A DNA stretch of 64,000 bases from Silurus meridionalis. Taxonomy: Eukaryota; Chordata; Actinopteri; Siluriformes; Siluridae. The stretch is from positions 717,792-781,791 of the forward strand of contig NC_060909.1 in NCBI RefSeq assembly GCF_014805685.1, in the 5' to 3' direction. Of the stretch, positions 1 to 10,455 are shown piece by piece (within the stretch, counting starts at the first letter, position 1; the number at the start of each line of letters is the position of its first letter). The notes below the pieces were generated by a model, which did not search any database, had not been told where the DNA came from, and worked only from the letters and a program-made list of their open reading frames with translations. A program made the translations under genes and the position numbers.

Positions 1-890
1 AGCTTAATTTTTTGCACTTATATTATTTAGTATAAGTATATTTGGCTTTATGGAGAACTCTGTATATGAAAGAGCTAAAAACATTCATGCTTTGGATAGT
101 TTCTTTATTAATATAAGTAATAAGCATTATAATATATTTGAACAGCATTAGTGAAATCATATGTAAAATTAATATAAAAATGAGAGACAGGAAATTAATT
201 AAAACCGAGGTGTGAAAGATATTTCTAGACAATGTGTGAACATGTTAAAATGGTGTGAACAAAACCATGTATGATGTGCAAAAACTGCAAAGTCAGAAAA
301 TGGTTATAAGAAAAGGTGTGAAATTTGCAGGAAATATTTGCAAAAGGTGCAAAAATAAGAGATATTTGGTGGAGGAGGTGTGAAAGCTGCAGGACATGCA
401 AAGATATTTAAACTAAACTATACAGAGGTGAGATGAACGAGGATTCAAAGAAAAGGGAAAAATTTGCCATTATGTGTGAATGTGAAAAGAAAGGAGGATG
501 CAAGACCTCCTGAGATTAGTGAAGAATGCACATTGTTAAAGAGGAGTTATTGGAGAAAATCTGTAAGTGTATCAGGGTGTAGAGAAAAAGGGGAATTTTT
601 TAACTCGACTTTGCACTTTTATGTGCCATTGCTGTTTAGTAGGTTTCTCCTGGAGAGCTCGTTGGGGTGAATTGATTGACTGCAATAAAGCCGATTTGCT
701 CCTTCTCATGTCTTGACTGGAAGATTTATTTGTTGGTGTATTATTTTATTATTTCATAATGAATATTTTGTTTTATTTGTATTTAATTGGTGAAAAGCTA
801 GAAGAGATTTGAACTTCGAGCCACATAGTGAATGTATCTGCTGAGACATGGGGTCTGAGTTCCCATATTTCTTGTTAATTAAGTTTCGTC
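1..890. other. AT-rich stretch with no gene recognised
   Basis: No convincing coding exon is visible. Short words such as ggtgtgaaa and tgcaaa recur between about 205 and 480, giving a loosely repetitive texture. The part at 600-720 ends with AATAAA (684-689) and looks like the distal end of a decayed LTR. No matching second LTR was seen, so this is only a suggestion. Confidence 0.4.
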
Positions 891-899
891 ATTTTTGCT

Positions 900-1052
900 T
901 TTTATAATTGACCATGATACTGTTCATTTAAATTCAGTCATGCATAAAATTAAACTTGGAAATCTGGTAAAAAAGCTAAAACACATCAGTAAGTAAAAGC
1001 TTAAAATAAATCACTAACTAACACATCACTGTGTTTCAATGGTACAATGGAA
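900..1052 (+). other. Fragment resembling hatching-enzyme intron 6
   Basis: The words around 948-985 (aaatctggt followed by aaaaagct and aaaca) and 1035-1050 (caatggtacaat) match, in the same order, intron 6 of the intact hatching-enzyme gene (59905-59980) and the pseudogene region 29780-29815. This may be the remnant of a further gene copy cut off by the LINE and gypsy insertions on its right. It could also be a dispersed repeat shared by all three places. No exon is seen beside it. Confidence 0.3.
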
Positions 1053-1057
1053 TTCAA

Positions 1058-1300
1058 TTTCATTTAATTTTTTTTCATTTGTATAGTGCTTTTAACAAAG
1101 AACCTTATCTTCAAGCAGCTTTACAGGAATAAATGTGTTATAAAGTAAATGTATTAATTAAGTGCTTGTAAGTTAATTCCTTACAATTTAATGTTATTCC
1201 TAATTAGCAATCCAGTGGAAACTGTGGAAAGGAAAAATTTCTTGAGATGACATAAGGAAGAAACCTTTAGAGGAACCAGACTTAAAAGGGAAAAACAGTT
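1058..1300 (-). mobile_element. 3' end of an L2-type LINE (left fragment)
   Basis: Read on the minus strand this ends in a block containing aaagctgctt, then gcactatacaaatg, then an AT-rich tail. It matches the 3' end of the LINE at 4808-6250 (gtatagcgcttttaaca and gaggaaccagact). The similarity stops at about 1290-1300, where the gypsy element begins. A fragment of the same LINE end resumes at about 9557. The gypsy element therefore probably inserted into this LINE, although the junctions are not clean. Confidence 0.7.
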
Positions 1301-1324
1301 TGAAAACAAACGCATTTCCCTTAA

Positions 1325-1905
1325 CAAGAGCATGAAAAAAAAACAAAGAGCAGAAAAGGAACATGCCCTTACAGGCCGGAGCCAGGAAACGTGGAACGTC
1401 GGATGGATCCGAAGGGCCCTGGGCAGCCTGAGGCGCACAGCAACCGGGTTAATGACCTTGGAGATGGGGAATGGTCCCAGAAATCGCAGGGCGAACTTGC
1501 GACACACAGCCTTGAGAGGAAGGTCCCGAGTGGAAAGCCACACCTTTTGACCAACCCGGTAATGGGGTGCAGGACAGCTTTGGGAAGCTCTAAGAAGCGC
1601 AGTGCGGGCCCTCCTCCAACTGAGTCGACAGCGCCGAAACTGAGCCAATGCAGATGGGACGGAAGCCTCAGCCTCCTGGGTAGAAAATAGAGGGGGTTGA
1701 TAACCATAAACCGTCTGAAAGGGAGATAATCCCGTGGCGGCAATAGGTAATGAATTATGGGCGTACTCAACCCAAAACAGCTTGGAGGACCATGAGGAGG
1801 CATCTTGTGCGCGAAGGACACGGAGTCCTGTCTCTAGCTCCTGATTGAGCCTCTCAGTCTGGCCATTGGTTTGCGGGTGAAACCCAGAGGAGAGGTTGAT
1901 CGAGA
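1325..1905 (-). pseudogene. Gypsy integrase C-terminal region
   Basis: Reading minus, two overlapping frames (1181-1648 and 1369-1821) together show the end of a Ty3/gypsy integrase. One carries a pattern like [16 protein letters not shown] followed by [15 protein letters not shown] and [11 protein letters not shown]. This is the usual layout of the SH3-like and chromo-type C-terminal region that helps integrase bind DNA or chromatin. Coding similarity ends near 1390. The rest of the open frame runs on into flanking LINE sequence. The change of frame relative to the integrase core shows a frameshift. Confidence 0.75.
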
Positions 1906-1908
1906 CCC

Positions 1909-2910
1909 CTAGGAGGCGAAAAAACTCCTTCCAAAATCTGGCTGTGAACTGAGGCCCCGGTCAGAGAGGATGTTACGAGGAAGACCGTGCAGGCGGAAAA
2001 CGTGCAGGAGAAGGAGCGCAGCGGTCTCCTTAGCAGAAGGCAGTTTGGCTAGGGGAATAAAATGTACCATTTTCGAAAACCGGTCCACCACGGTAAGAAT
2101 GACTGTGCTTTCGGCGGAGGGGGGGAGACCGGTAACAAAATCCGGGGCAATGTGAGACCAGGGGCGTTTAGGCACAGGAAGTGGACGTAGTAACCCCACC
2201 GAACGGCCCTTCGGATTCTTGTGTTGCGTGCAGGTGGGACAGGCGGCAACAAATTCACGGACATCTTTCCGGACAGTGGGCCACCAGAACCGCTGCCGGA
2301 GGACGGACAGAGTTCGAGGAAACCCGGGATGACAAAACAGAGGTGAGCCGTGACACCACTGGAGGACTTGGGACCGCAGCTGCTCGGGAACAAAGAGTCT
2401 GTTAGTAGGGCAACCCTTGGGACCCGGCTGGTCCATAGTGGCAAGTTTAACCCTAGCCTCGAGATCAAGGTCCAGGGCATGCATGGTAACTGAAGGAGGA
2501 AGTATGGATGTAAAGGTGGATTCTTCTTCCTCCACAGGGGAGTGTAACCTGGAAAGAGGGTCAGGCTTCCCATTCTTAGATCCCGGGCGGTAGGAGAGAG
2601 AGAAATTGAACCTGCCGAAAAAAAGTCCCCAGCGAGCCTGGCGAGGATTGAGGCGCTTTGCAGTGCGTAGATACTCCAGGTTGCAGTGATCAGTCCAGAC
2701 CAAGAAAGGGGTCTCAGCCCCCTCTAACCAGTGTCGCCATTCTTCTAGGGCAAGCTTGACGGCCAGGGGCTCCCGTTTACCAATGGGGTAATTACGTTCA
2801 GCTTGGTTAAGACGGCGGGAGAAGAAGGCGCAAGGGTGCAACTTGTTATCAGTAGTGCCCCTCTGGGACAGTACAGCGCCTACCCCTAGGTCAGAGGCAT
2901 CGACTTCCAC
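1909..2910 (-). pseudogene. pol: Gypsy RNase H and integrase core
   Basis: This 333-codon open stretch starts with an RNase H core ([14 protein letters not shown], then [13 protein letters not shown] and [10 protein letters not shown]), which degrades the RNA of the RNA-DNA hybrid. A spacer follows, then the integrase zinc finger (His residues near [13 protein letters not shown] supplies the cysteines). The first catalytic Asp lies in APDFVTGLP and the second in LSDRG. The frame is lost just after the second Asp, so the catalytic Glu is not in this frame and the integrase is broken. It lies downstream of, and overlaps, the reverse-transcriptase frame at 2886-3708. Confidence 0.88.
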
Positions 2911-3708
2911 GAACTGGCGAGAGGGATCGGGAAAAACCAGGACCGGGGCAGAGGTGAAGAGGTCTTTGAGTCTGATGAAAGTTCGCCAAGAGTGAATCCC
3001 AAGAAGGAGGTGCTAGAGACATGGAACTCACATTTCTCCGCTTTGACGTACAGACGATTCTGGAGGAGGCGCTGGAGTACCAAACCAACGTGGCCGACAT
3101 GCTCATCCAGAGATCGGGAGAACACCAAGATGTCGTCCAGATATACAAAAACATAATGGTTCAACATATCACGCAGCACGTCATTAATAAGAGCCTGGAA
3201 AACCGCTGCCGCGTTGGTGAGGCCAAATGGCATGACCAAATACTCATAGTGACCCGACGGGGTGTTGAAAGCCGTCTTCCACTCATCCCCTTCCCGGATG
3301 CGAACGAGATGGTATGCGTTTCTAAGGTCCAGTTTAGTGAAAATGGAAGCTCCTTCGAGCTGTTCGAACGCCGTGTCCATTAAGGGGAGCGGATAGCGGT
3401 TCTTGATGGTGATGCTATTGAGACCACGATAATCAATGCAGGGGCGTAAAGTCCCATCCTTCTTCTCAACAAAAAAGAACCCCGCACCGGCAGGGGAGGA
3501 GGAAGGGTGAATAAGGCCAGTAGCAATTGAGTCCTGAATGTACTGCGTCATGGCTTTTTGCTCGGGGCCTGACAGGTGATACAAACGTCCCCGGTGGGGC
3601 GAGGACCCGGGTAGGAGGTCGATGGCGCAGTCATATGGCCGATGAGCAGGTAAGGAGGAAGCTCGGGCCTTGCTAAATACCTGACCTAGGTCGTGATACA
3701 CAGAGGGA
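2886..3708 (-). pseudogene. pol: Gypsy reverse transcriptase
   Basis: Reverse transcriptase of a Ty3/gypsy element. Visible motifs in order: [13 protein letters not shown] near the start, [20 protein letters not shown] (template grip), [15 protein letters not shown] (motif A with the catalytic Asp), [13 protein letters not shown], and YLDDILVFS (motif C with the catalytic Asp pair, seen as YLDD instead of the more common YVDD). The core looks complete. The upstream frame ends at a stop beside the piggyBac-like insertion at 3713, and the downstream RNase H is in another frame. No functional polyprotein can be made. Confidence 0.9.
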
Positions 3709-4434
3709 AGTAACCCTCTGGAGTCTTAGGGTGTTTTTGACCCCTTGAGAGATTTTGATGTGCTCTTACATTTGGTTATTTTTAGTTGCTTTTAAAATAT
3801 ATTATTGACAAACGGCTAATTACAATGTATTCAGCACAAACTGGGCTACCATAATATGTAAACAACTTATATGTGTTTGTTTGTATTTTTGACAAAATAA
3901 GGTTTATGCGTGGTTTTTGAAAAAGCAACAAAAAAACTCACTGAAATAAGGCCACAAAACCGATAGTAAACATGTTTCCCCAAGACTTTTTGAGAACAGA
4001 TCTTCTAATGTAGGTTTTTTTATTTTTAATCATGTGAAAATCATCCTGCCTGCTCATTCACCTTAAACAATACTTTGATTTAAAATTTAAAAGACACTTT
4101 CTACTTTGAAAGGCCATATGCGAAGAGGCGTCGACATGCTGTGACTGACAGCTTCGTAGACAATGGGTCGCATAATGAGCTGTCGATTACATAATGAGCT
4201 GTGGATCACTGAGCCAGGATCACAGTGAGAAGTACAGTACTACAACAAGGAATGTGTTTCCTTTGTGTTTATTTAAAATACACATTAGCAAGGACAGCAT
4301 TAAAAAGGGAATTGTGTAACAATAAAACAATACAGTACAGTATGTATAAAAAATAAAGAGTGCAACAAAAACTAACACAATACACTACAGTAGGGTTCTG
4401 CAAATCCTAGCCTGTAGGGCTACAATACTATGCA

Positions 4435-4800
4435 TTAAATAATAATAGTGTATCCATTTGAGGAATCAGCAAAAACAAACAACTTGAACCCCCACTTAGT
4501 TGGCTTAGCTTTCATGTACTGTGTCCTCCAAGTGTTAGCTTTGCATGCTACCATCCTCTCATCCACGGCTAAATGTCTTCTAGGATGATAAATTGCTTTG
4601 CATGTCTTACGGATTGTGTCCATAAGCGGTTTTACTCTGAACAGACGGTCATGTTCAGATGTGCCCCTCTTTCTGTCATTTTCTTTGTCTGCATCTGGGT
4701 GACTCATGTGTACATTCCACAAAATGTTCCTGTATCTGTCCCTTGACATTATTGTTGCTGGAAAGGGAACTGTAAAAATACTGCTCTGTCACCAGTAGTC
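4435..4800 (-). pseudogene. piggyBac-type transposase, middle part
   Basis: The minus-strand frame begins with a degraded segment (DYW, then a stop, then SSIF) and runs into MSRDRYRNILWNVHM, a Leu/Trp-containing spacer, and then HLAVDERMVACK, QYMKAKPTKWGFKLF and a GY pair. This series is characteristic of the DDE_Tnp_1_7 (piggyBac) catalytic domain, including the Asp-Glu in VDERM. The in-frame stop about 15 codons before the Met and the loss of everything after the GY pair show it is a pseudogene. The preceding part of the same protein lies beyond the LINE at 6310-6450. Confidence 0.8.
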
Positions 4801-4807
4801 TATGATG

Positions 4808-5294
4808 GAGGGCAACTTTAATTCAATTCAATTCAATTCATTTTTATTTGTATAGCGCTTTTAACAATGAACATTGTCTCAAAGCAGCTTTACACAGATA
4901 ATGTGGTGATTAAACATAAATATGTTCTTTGTAAGTATGTTTGTCCCTGATGAGCAACTGTGGCAAGGAAAAACTCCCCGAGATGGCATAAGGAAGAAAC
5001 CTTGAGAGGAACCAGACTCAAGAGGGAACCCATCCTCATCTGGGTTGCACCAAATGTCCATTTGAAGCAGATATACAATGTTGTGGGGTACAGTGATGAT
5101 GATCAGAAGCAAACTGCACTCCCGAGTCAGTGCAGCAGACCGCCGACACCAACTACAGTCCAATCCGTCCTCAAAGCACCCGTTCTACTCCGAATTAAGA
5201 GACCGTCCCGAGCTGCACAGAAGTGTGAAGATCCAAGGAGGGAAGAGGGGCAGGAACTGGTCACTGGAGCCTCAGGAGCATGTTTAACTCGACC

Positions 5295-5350
<56 letters not shown>

Positions 5351-6250
5351 GACGGAAGAGAAGGATATGGATTATTAAGTGTAACTATTGGTGTACGAAA
5401 GTTAATGTCACTGTGCAGTTTGGACTCCGGCAAGACTCGCTATGGCAGCATAACTAAAAGGGAGAACCAGAAGGTAACACAGACATGAGGGATCTCTGGG
5501 ATAAGAGACGACCCACCACACCACCGTCAACAAACCTGAGTGAACGTGTGAATGTGAGGGACGACAGCATACAAATATACCAGTTCACCAAACACTCTAT
5601 ATCCATGTTCCCTCCAGATCTGTGCCTTTACCTAAGAGAAATCTACTGATAAAAGGCTTGACTAAATAAATACGTTTTCAACCTCGACTTGAACACTGAG
5701 ACTGTGTCTGAGTCCCGAACACTGATTGGAAGGCTGTTCCATAACTGTGGGGCTTTATAAGAGAAAGATCTGCCCCCTGCTGTAGTCTTCATTATTTGAG
5801 GAACCAACAGATAGCCAGCACCTTTTGATCTAAGTAGGCGTGGAGGATCATACTGGTACAGAAGTTCACTCAGATACTGCGGTGCGAGACCATTGAGTGC
5901 TTTATCGTCAGTAGTAATATTTTATAGTCAATGCGAGATTTGATTGGGAGCCAGTGTAGACTGATTAAAACAGGGGTGATGTGGTCATATTTCCTAGATC
6001 TAGTGAGGACCCTTGCTGCTGCATTCTGGACTAACTGAAGCTTATTGATGCACTTACTCGCACACCCAGACAGTAAAGCGTTACAGTAGTCTAATCTAGA
6101 AGTAACAAAAGCATGAACCAGTTTTTCTGCATCCTGTAACGACATCATATTTCTAATCTTAGCAATATTTCTAAGGTGAAAGAAGGCGATTCTGGTGATA
6201 TTATTCACGTGAGACTCAAAGGAAAGACTCGGGTCAATAATCACACCAAG
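4808..6250 (-). mobile_element. 5'-truncated L2-type LINE with TTGAA tail
   Basis: Minus-strand LINE fragment inserted between two parts of the piggyBac transposase. The frame at 6244-5870 encodes the C-terminal part of the polymerase (SRLDYCNALLSG, LQLVQNAAARVLTRS, ISLHWLPIKSRIDYKI), typical of L2/CR1-group elements in fish. A 1-kb 3' untranslated region follows, with a (GA)n run at 5297-5347. The end is the block with gcgctatacaaataaaaat and an AATTG-repeat tail (4808-4840). It lacks the endonuclease and most of the reverse transcriptase. Confidence 0.82.
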
Positions 6251-6309
6251 GTCTTTGACAGCCGTACATGCTGAAACAGAAACACCATCCAGAGATGCTA
6301 CGCCATCCA

Positions 6310-6450
6310 GAGATGCCAGAGATGGACTTTACCATTGCCATGTAAAATAAGAGCCCAATGTAGCGACACATCTCACTCACGGTTACATCTCTCCATTTGT
6401 ATTTGCGTCCCTTGGCCTTTGCCCTTTTTGGAGCAGGTGCTTGATCACAT
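6310..6450 (-). pseudogene. piggyBac-type transposase exon before the LINE
   Basis: On the minus strand a splice-acceptor-like ataaacag lies just before 6450. The following frame reads CDQAPAPKRAKAKGRKYKW, then WRDVTVSEMCRYIGLLFYMA, a pattern typical of the N-terminal half of piggyBac-type transposases. The frame is lost at the LINE junction (6250-6310). The acceptor phase fits the donor phase of the duplicated 93-nt exon upstream, supporting a spliced transposase gene. Confidence 0.65.
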
Positions 6451-6460
6451 CTGTTTATGA

Positions 6461-6461
6461 A

Positions 6462-6517
<56 letters not shown>
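6461..6517. repeat. (CA)n microsatellite
   Basis: A nearly uninterrupted CA run (one CG change) lies directly upstream of the transposase exon at 6450, within what would be its intron on the minus strand. Confidence 0.95.
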
Positions 6518-6519
<2 letters not shown>

Positions 6520-6524
6520 ACATC

Positions 6525-7175
6525 ACTAATTGTGTCATTGGTAAAGTTGTTTGCATGTCATACAATGCAATAATGATTCAAACTAAATATAATTTAAGAA
6601 AATACAAAATATGTACTTACTCAGGATGATTCTCGGTCGAACTCAAAATGGAGCGACGCCTACATAGCCTGGTGTGAGTTTCCAGTGAAGGCAAGAGTGA
6701 TGCAGCCACACTCCTAAAAATAATCAAACAATATATTTTAGGATGATGAATAAACTTGAACAATATATATTTGTTAGCATGCATTGTACAGCCTATAGGC
6801 CTATTTGTTGATGGGCAATAGGACAGATAAATGTTTGTTGATGGGCCATAGACCATAATGCATCTCAGACATTTACACCATCACCATTTACAGCTGAGCA
6901 AATAATATTGTCATTGATAAAGTTGTTTGCATATGACATACAAAGCAATAATGATTCAAACTAAATATAATTTAGGAAAATATAAAATATGTACTTACTC
7001 AGGATGATTCTCGGTCGAACTCAAAATGGAGCGACACCTGCGTGGCCTGGTGTGAGTTTCCAGTGAAGGCAGGGGTGATGCAGCCACACTCCTAAAAATA
7101 ATCAAACAATATATATTTTAGTATTTTTGATGAATACACTTGAACAATATATTTGTTAGCATGCATTGTACAGAT
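6525..7175 (-). repeat. 378-bp tandem duplication carrying a 93-nt transposase exon
   Basis: Two adjacent copies (about 6525-6800 and 6905-7175) are offset by 378 bp. Each holds a 93-nt exon-like block on the minus strand (6713-6621 and 7091-6999) with an AG acceptor before it and GTAAGTAC after it. The predicted frame (SVAAS, LPSLETHTR, ILSSTENHPE) is open in both copies and joins in phase to the exon at 6450. The copies differ at several bases, so this is an old duplication inside the piggyBac-like element. Confidence 0.7.
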
Positions 7176-7463
7176 AGCATTTACACCTCAGCATTTGGGA
7201 ACATCTCTGCTAGCTAACACTACATAACAGCCTTTCAGGATGATCAGTGACACCAACCAAAACTGAACTGAGGCTAAAATATAACTTTATATAACATCAA
7301 CAATATTTAGGGCATACAATCACAAACAGTTAATGTTACAAATGAGCAGATATTGGTGGATATTTGTTGTAACATTAAAAGGCAATGCTGACAAAAGCGA
7401 GGCAGAGATGTCTACAAACAATATGAGTTTTATATGATCAGAATGTAAGACTAAATAACTTAC

Positions 7464-7560
7464 AAATTGTAGCAACTTGCTGGAAAGTCCTCGCTCTTCA
7501 AAATGCAAACGCTCCTCATCGGAATCGCAATCTTCTTCAGATGAAAAGGTAAATTCTCTG
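7464..7560 (-). pseudogene. Possible acidic N-terminal exon of the piggyBac-like transposase
   Basis: The minus frame shows FSSEEDCDSDEERLHFEERG, an acidic segment like those at the N-terminus of many piggyBac transposases, followed by a GTAAGT donor (from 7463). No in-frame Met is seen before a stop, and the phase does not match the next exon cleanly. The exon is probably damaged or begins differently. Confidence 0.5.
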
Positions 7561-8107
7561 GCATTCTTTTATGCCACTGCCCGGGGTGTGTGTGTGTGTG
7601 TGACTCAACGTGTGAACTGTTTTACCTGTGAATAGCGGGGGGGCGTGTCTGCTCGCAGCTCATTATCAGATAATGAGCTGCGGTGGAAAATCTGTGCCTC
7701 TACTTGGTTTTACATGATTTACATTTATTGAAAACATATGTTTTTTTATTTCACCGACTTATTCTAAAACTACACACTTTAAGCTGTCTAAAGATATATT
7801 TTTTATTTCCGTGTGTCAGCTATTGGCCGAGTTTCAGCGCTTTTTGATGACGCGTTTCTAAACAAAGTTTACGCAGACAAAGGCGACAGATGGCGCACCC
7901 TGACTATTTTATTCATTTAAAAAAAATACAACGTTTTGTTTATGTACTGAGCATACACAAATGAAAGTAGACCCTTTACAGATTTAAATGATGTATTACT
8001 TTGACATTTTTGATCAAATATGACCGAGCAGTTTCAGCTCTTTTTGCTGGCATCTGAGAAAAAAGCCCGTTTGGGCGCCGGCGGCAATTCAGACGCCAGA
8101 GGGTAAA

Positions 8108-8530
8108 GTCAAGGTCCAAGGCCTCAAAAGAACCAGAGGCTGATGGCTGGACTAAACAGTGGGAATGGCAGAAGGTTCCCCACTCTAGGACTCCACCCGT
8201 GGACCAATCCAGGTGGGGGTTGTGTTTCTGCAGCCAGGGAAAAGCGAGCATGACCGGGGTGTGAGGGGAAGAAATGACCAAAAAGGATAGCCACTCCTGA
8301 TGTTGACCGGCAATGGTGACCCGGATGGGCTTTGTGCGACAGGTTGCCTGATAAAGGAGATGGCGTCGAGGGCTTGAACTTGAAGGGTGGCTGGGAAGGA
8401 TTCGGTCTCAATCCTCAACTGCTGAACTAGATCCTGATCCAGAAACTCTGAGTCTGCCCCTGAATCCACAAAAGCCACAAGCTGGTGCTCCTGTCCCCCA
8501 AAGAGGATGCGGATGTCTAGGAGTGGTGGA
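8108..8530 (-). pseudogene. Gypsy aspartic protease region
   Basis: The minus frame contains AFVDSGADSEFLDQDLV, with the DSGA active-site triad of a retropepsin, followed by a beta-rich stretch and [16 protein letters not shown], typical of the end of fish gypsy proteases. It follows gag in the same orientation. The frame continues to the piggyBac-like insertion (8103) and is cut there. Confidence 0.8.
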
Positions 8531-8534
8531 CCTC

Positions 8535-9380
8535 TCCATTAGCGACGAGCCCGGTCTTTTACTGGGCAGGAAACCGGCATGTGTCCAGCCTCCCCACAGT
8601 AGAGACACAAGCCTCTGGAGCGACGCCTCTCCTTTTCATTTGGGGATAGGTGTCGGCGGGCAATTTTCATAGGACGGGGTGGAGAGTGGGGTTCTGGTAC
8701 AGTAGTGTCACAAGGGAATGTTCGACGTCGGTATTGCGGTGGAGAGCGGTGACGATCGGAGCGCCGAGAAGTGTGCTCCAAACGCCGCAATTCGCGTAGC
8801 GAGGGCAATGAGGCCATCTAAGCCCGATGGAAGTTCCCGGGCGGCTAACTTATCCTTAACTTCAGCAGCCAAACCACGATAGAAGGCGTCATAGAGGGCA
8901 GTGGGGTTCCATCCGCTATCCGTAGCAGCGGTGCGGAACTCAGCGGCAAATTCAGCCACCGAACGCTTACCTTAAGTGGCAGAAAACAGCAAGCGTGCCG
9001 CATCGTGACGAGGAGAGGCGGAGTCGAAAATTTTCCAGAGTTCGCTGGAGAAGGAGGAGTAAGACATGCAGTGGGTGGTTTGGTTCTCCCATTTAGCGGT
9101 GGCCCACTGGAGAGCGGGACCTGATAGCAGGGAAATCACATAGGCCACCTTGGCTACTTCGGTGGGAAAAGAAGAGGGTTGAAGTTGAAAGATAATGCCG
9201 CACTAAGTGAGAAAGGGGCGGCAGTGTCCTGGTTCCCCGGAAAAACGTGCCGGTGGTGTTAGGTGAGGTTCACGGGAACTAACCACGACCGGAGCAGGTT
9301 CCATCTCGGTTGATGGTGCAGGTGAGGCGACGGGTGTGGCTACAGCCGAGGTACTGGGATTTTGAGCTGTGCGCTGCATG
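8535..9380 (-). pseudogene. gag: Gypsy gag with zinc knuckle
   Basis: The start is a Met at about 9379 (MQRTAQNPS). The capsid region follows ([46 protein letters not shown]), then a basic linker and one CCHC knuckle (CLYCGEAGHMPVSC at about 8590-8630) that binds the element RNA. In-frame stops near 9205 and 8975, plus a frame change near 8810, make it a pseudogene. It is placed directly after the LTR remnant, so the leader and primer site seem to be deleted. Confidence 0.82.
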
Positions 9381-9389
9381 AAATCTTGA

Positions 9390-9553
9390 AGTGCCGATCC
9401 AATCTCACATACACAAAGCCAAAATACAATCTGGCAAGGGATAACAGGAGCCGGCGTCTATTTATACACACAAAAGATGGCTGCCGCGTCGTGCCGGCGC
9501 CGCACCGGAAGCGGAAGTTGGATTACCGGAAGTGCGCACGCCGTCGGCTGACA
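9390..9553 (-). mobile_element. Remnant of the gypsy 5' LTR
   Basis: Minus-strand start TGTCAG at 9553. A GC-rich block follows with CTTCCGG-type sites (9 to 60 bases in), then a GCCATCTT (YY1-like) site and TATAAATAG. The composition and order match the start of the solo LTRs at 13628 and 37558. The distal LTR half is missing, and gag begins within about 20 bases. Confidence 0.6.
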
Positions 9554-9720
9554 GCCAGACTCAAAAGTCGACCCATTCTTATCTGTGTGGCACCAAATGT
9601 CCATTCGTTACATGCATAATTGTTGAGGTAGAGTAATTCATTGAGTAACACTTACATGCAGAACTGTTTATGCAAACAGTGGTCTCCAGTTAAAGAGAAC
9701 TTTATCCAGATGTAGGGTGT
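9554..9720 (-). mobile_element. L2-type LINE end (right fragment)
   Basis: Resumes the LINE 3' region interrupted near 1300: cagactcaaaag, then cccattcttatctg and caccaaatgtccatt match 5009-5065 of the other LINE copy. Similarity fades by about 9720, where a short TCAAG repeat (9723-9739) lies. Confidence 0.55.
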
Positions 9721-9739
9721 TCAAGTCAAGTCAAGTCAA

Positions 9740-9990
9740 TTGTTGGGATAAATCCAGCAGATATGTAGGACAAGAACACTAGTCCCTTAGGATATGTGTA
9801 ACTTAACACGGAGAGAAAGAAATGAGGGGCAACAGGGAAAGATAAATAAGGATTAAGTATTCTCATTGTTACTTAAACTTTTAAATACTCTGTACAGTGT
9901 GAACAGAGTGCAGGTAGGGACTCCAGCAAGAATAGCTAAGGCTTACCTATGCACTTATTAGAACATCCGGAACATAAAAAATTGCAATAG
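9740..9990. other. No gene or recognised repeat
   Basis: AT-rich unique-looking sequence between LINE remnants. No open frame with recognisable content, no RNA gene and no clear repeat structure were seen. Confidence 0.4.
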
Positions 9991-9999
9991 TCTAATTGT

Positions 10000-10400
10000 C
10001 ACCCGAGACTGCCAGCATTTCCTGCTGGTTCCGTAGATCACTCACCTCCCGTGGATTACTATCCTTCTGAGGATTACTCACGGTTCATGGATTACCTCCG
10101 TTCCGACGATTATATCGGCTTTACGGACTCATCCCGGTTTATGGTTCGTGACTCTCCGTGACTCTGTGCTGTGCTCTGTTCACATCAATAAACATGATAG
10201 AGCTACTCCTGCTTCCGATTCGTGGTCCGTACCCTGACAGAAGGTCTGACCAAAACTGAAAGAGGAACTCCGCTTTGAGAGCCCAGGGGAATTCCCGGCT
10301 TGCTTCTCCGGCGAGATGACCGAGTGGGGGCAAATCCTACGGAGCGAAAGGAAGCGTGCTGTTAATATCATGAACAGCAGCTACACTAATTCATCTCCAA
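10000..10400 (+). mobile_element. LTR end and leader of a retroelement related to that at 34 kb
   Basis: An LTR-like 3' end (aataaacatg at 10187-10196, ending cctgaca about 10240) is followed by a leader. The leader shares ccggcttgcttctccggc and the nearby tacggag and gaaag words with the leader at 34445-34500. The element breaks off before any gag domain. This is a truncated copy of the LTR family whose better copy starts at 29950. Confidence 0.55.
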
Positions 10401-10455
10401 TGCTTCTCTTTCTCTAGGCATCCTGAGGTTGCTCCAGCTCCAGTCACATCCCACC

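Larger units (their letters stand above)
3714..8103 (-). mobile_element. piggyBac-like DNA transposon nested in the gypsy element
   Basis: The ends are inverted: CCCTCTGGAGTCTTAGGG at 3714-3731 and its near match CCCTCTGGCGTCTGAATT read minus at 8103-8086. They begin with CCC as piggyBac ends do. The flanks GTAA and TAAA are each one base from the TTAA target typical of this superfamily. Inside, on the minus strand, are fragments of a piggyBac-type transposase (exons near 7560-7464, 7091-6999 or 6713-6621, 6450-6310, then 4800-4435). An L2-type LINE interrupts it. The element itself splits the surrounding gypsy element between protease and reverse transcriptase. Confidence 0.75.
1300..9553 (-). 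mobile_element. Degenerate Ty3/gypsy retrotransposon, split by a DNA transposon
   Basis: The domains lie in Ty3/gypsy order on the minus strand: gag (about 9380-8535), aspartic protease (about 8530-8108), reverse transcriptase (3708-2886), RNase H and integrase (2910-1325). A 4.4-kb piggyBac-like element (3714-8103) separates protease from reverse transcriptase. Several frameshifts and stops break the reading frames. Only a piece of the 5' LTR remains (9390-9553) and no 3' LTR is visible, so the element is dead and terminally truncated. Both sides abut fragments of the same L2-type LINE end. Confidence 0.88.

Noticed and set aside
3021..3383. Plus-strand open frame of 120 codons
   Set aside because: Exact antisense of the gypsy reverse transcriptase, whose motifs are on the minus strand.
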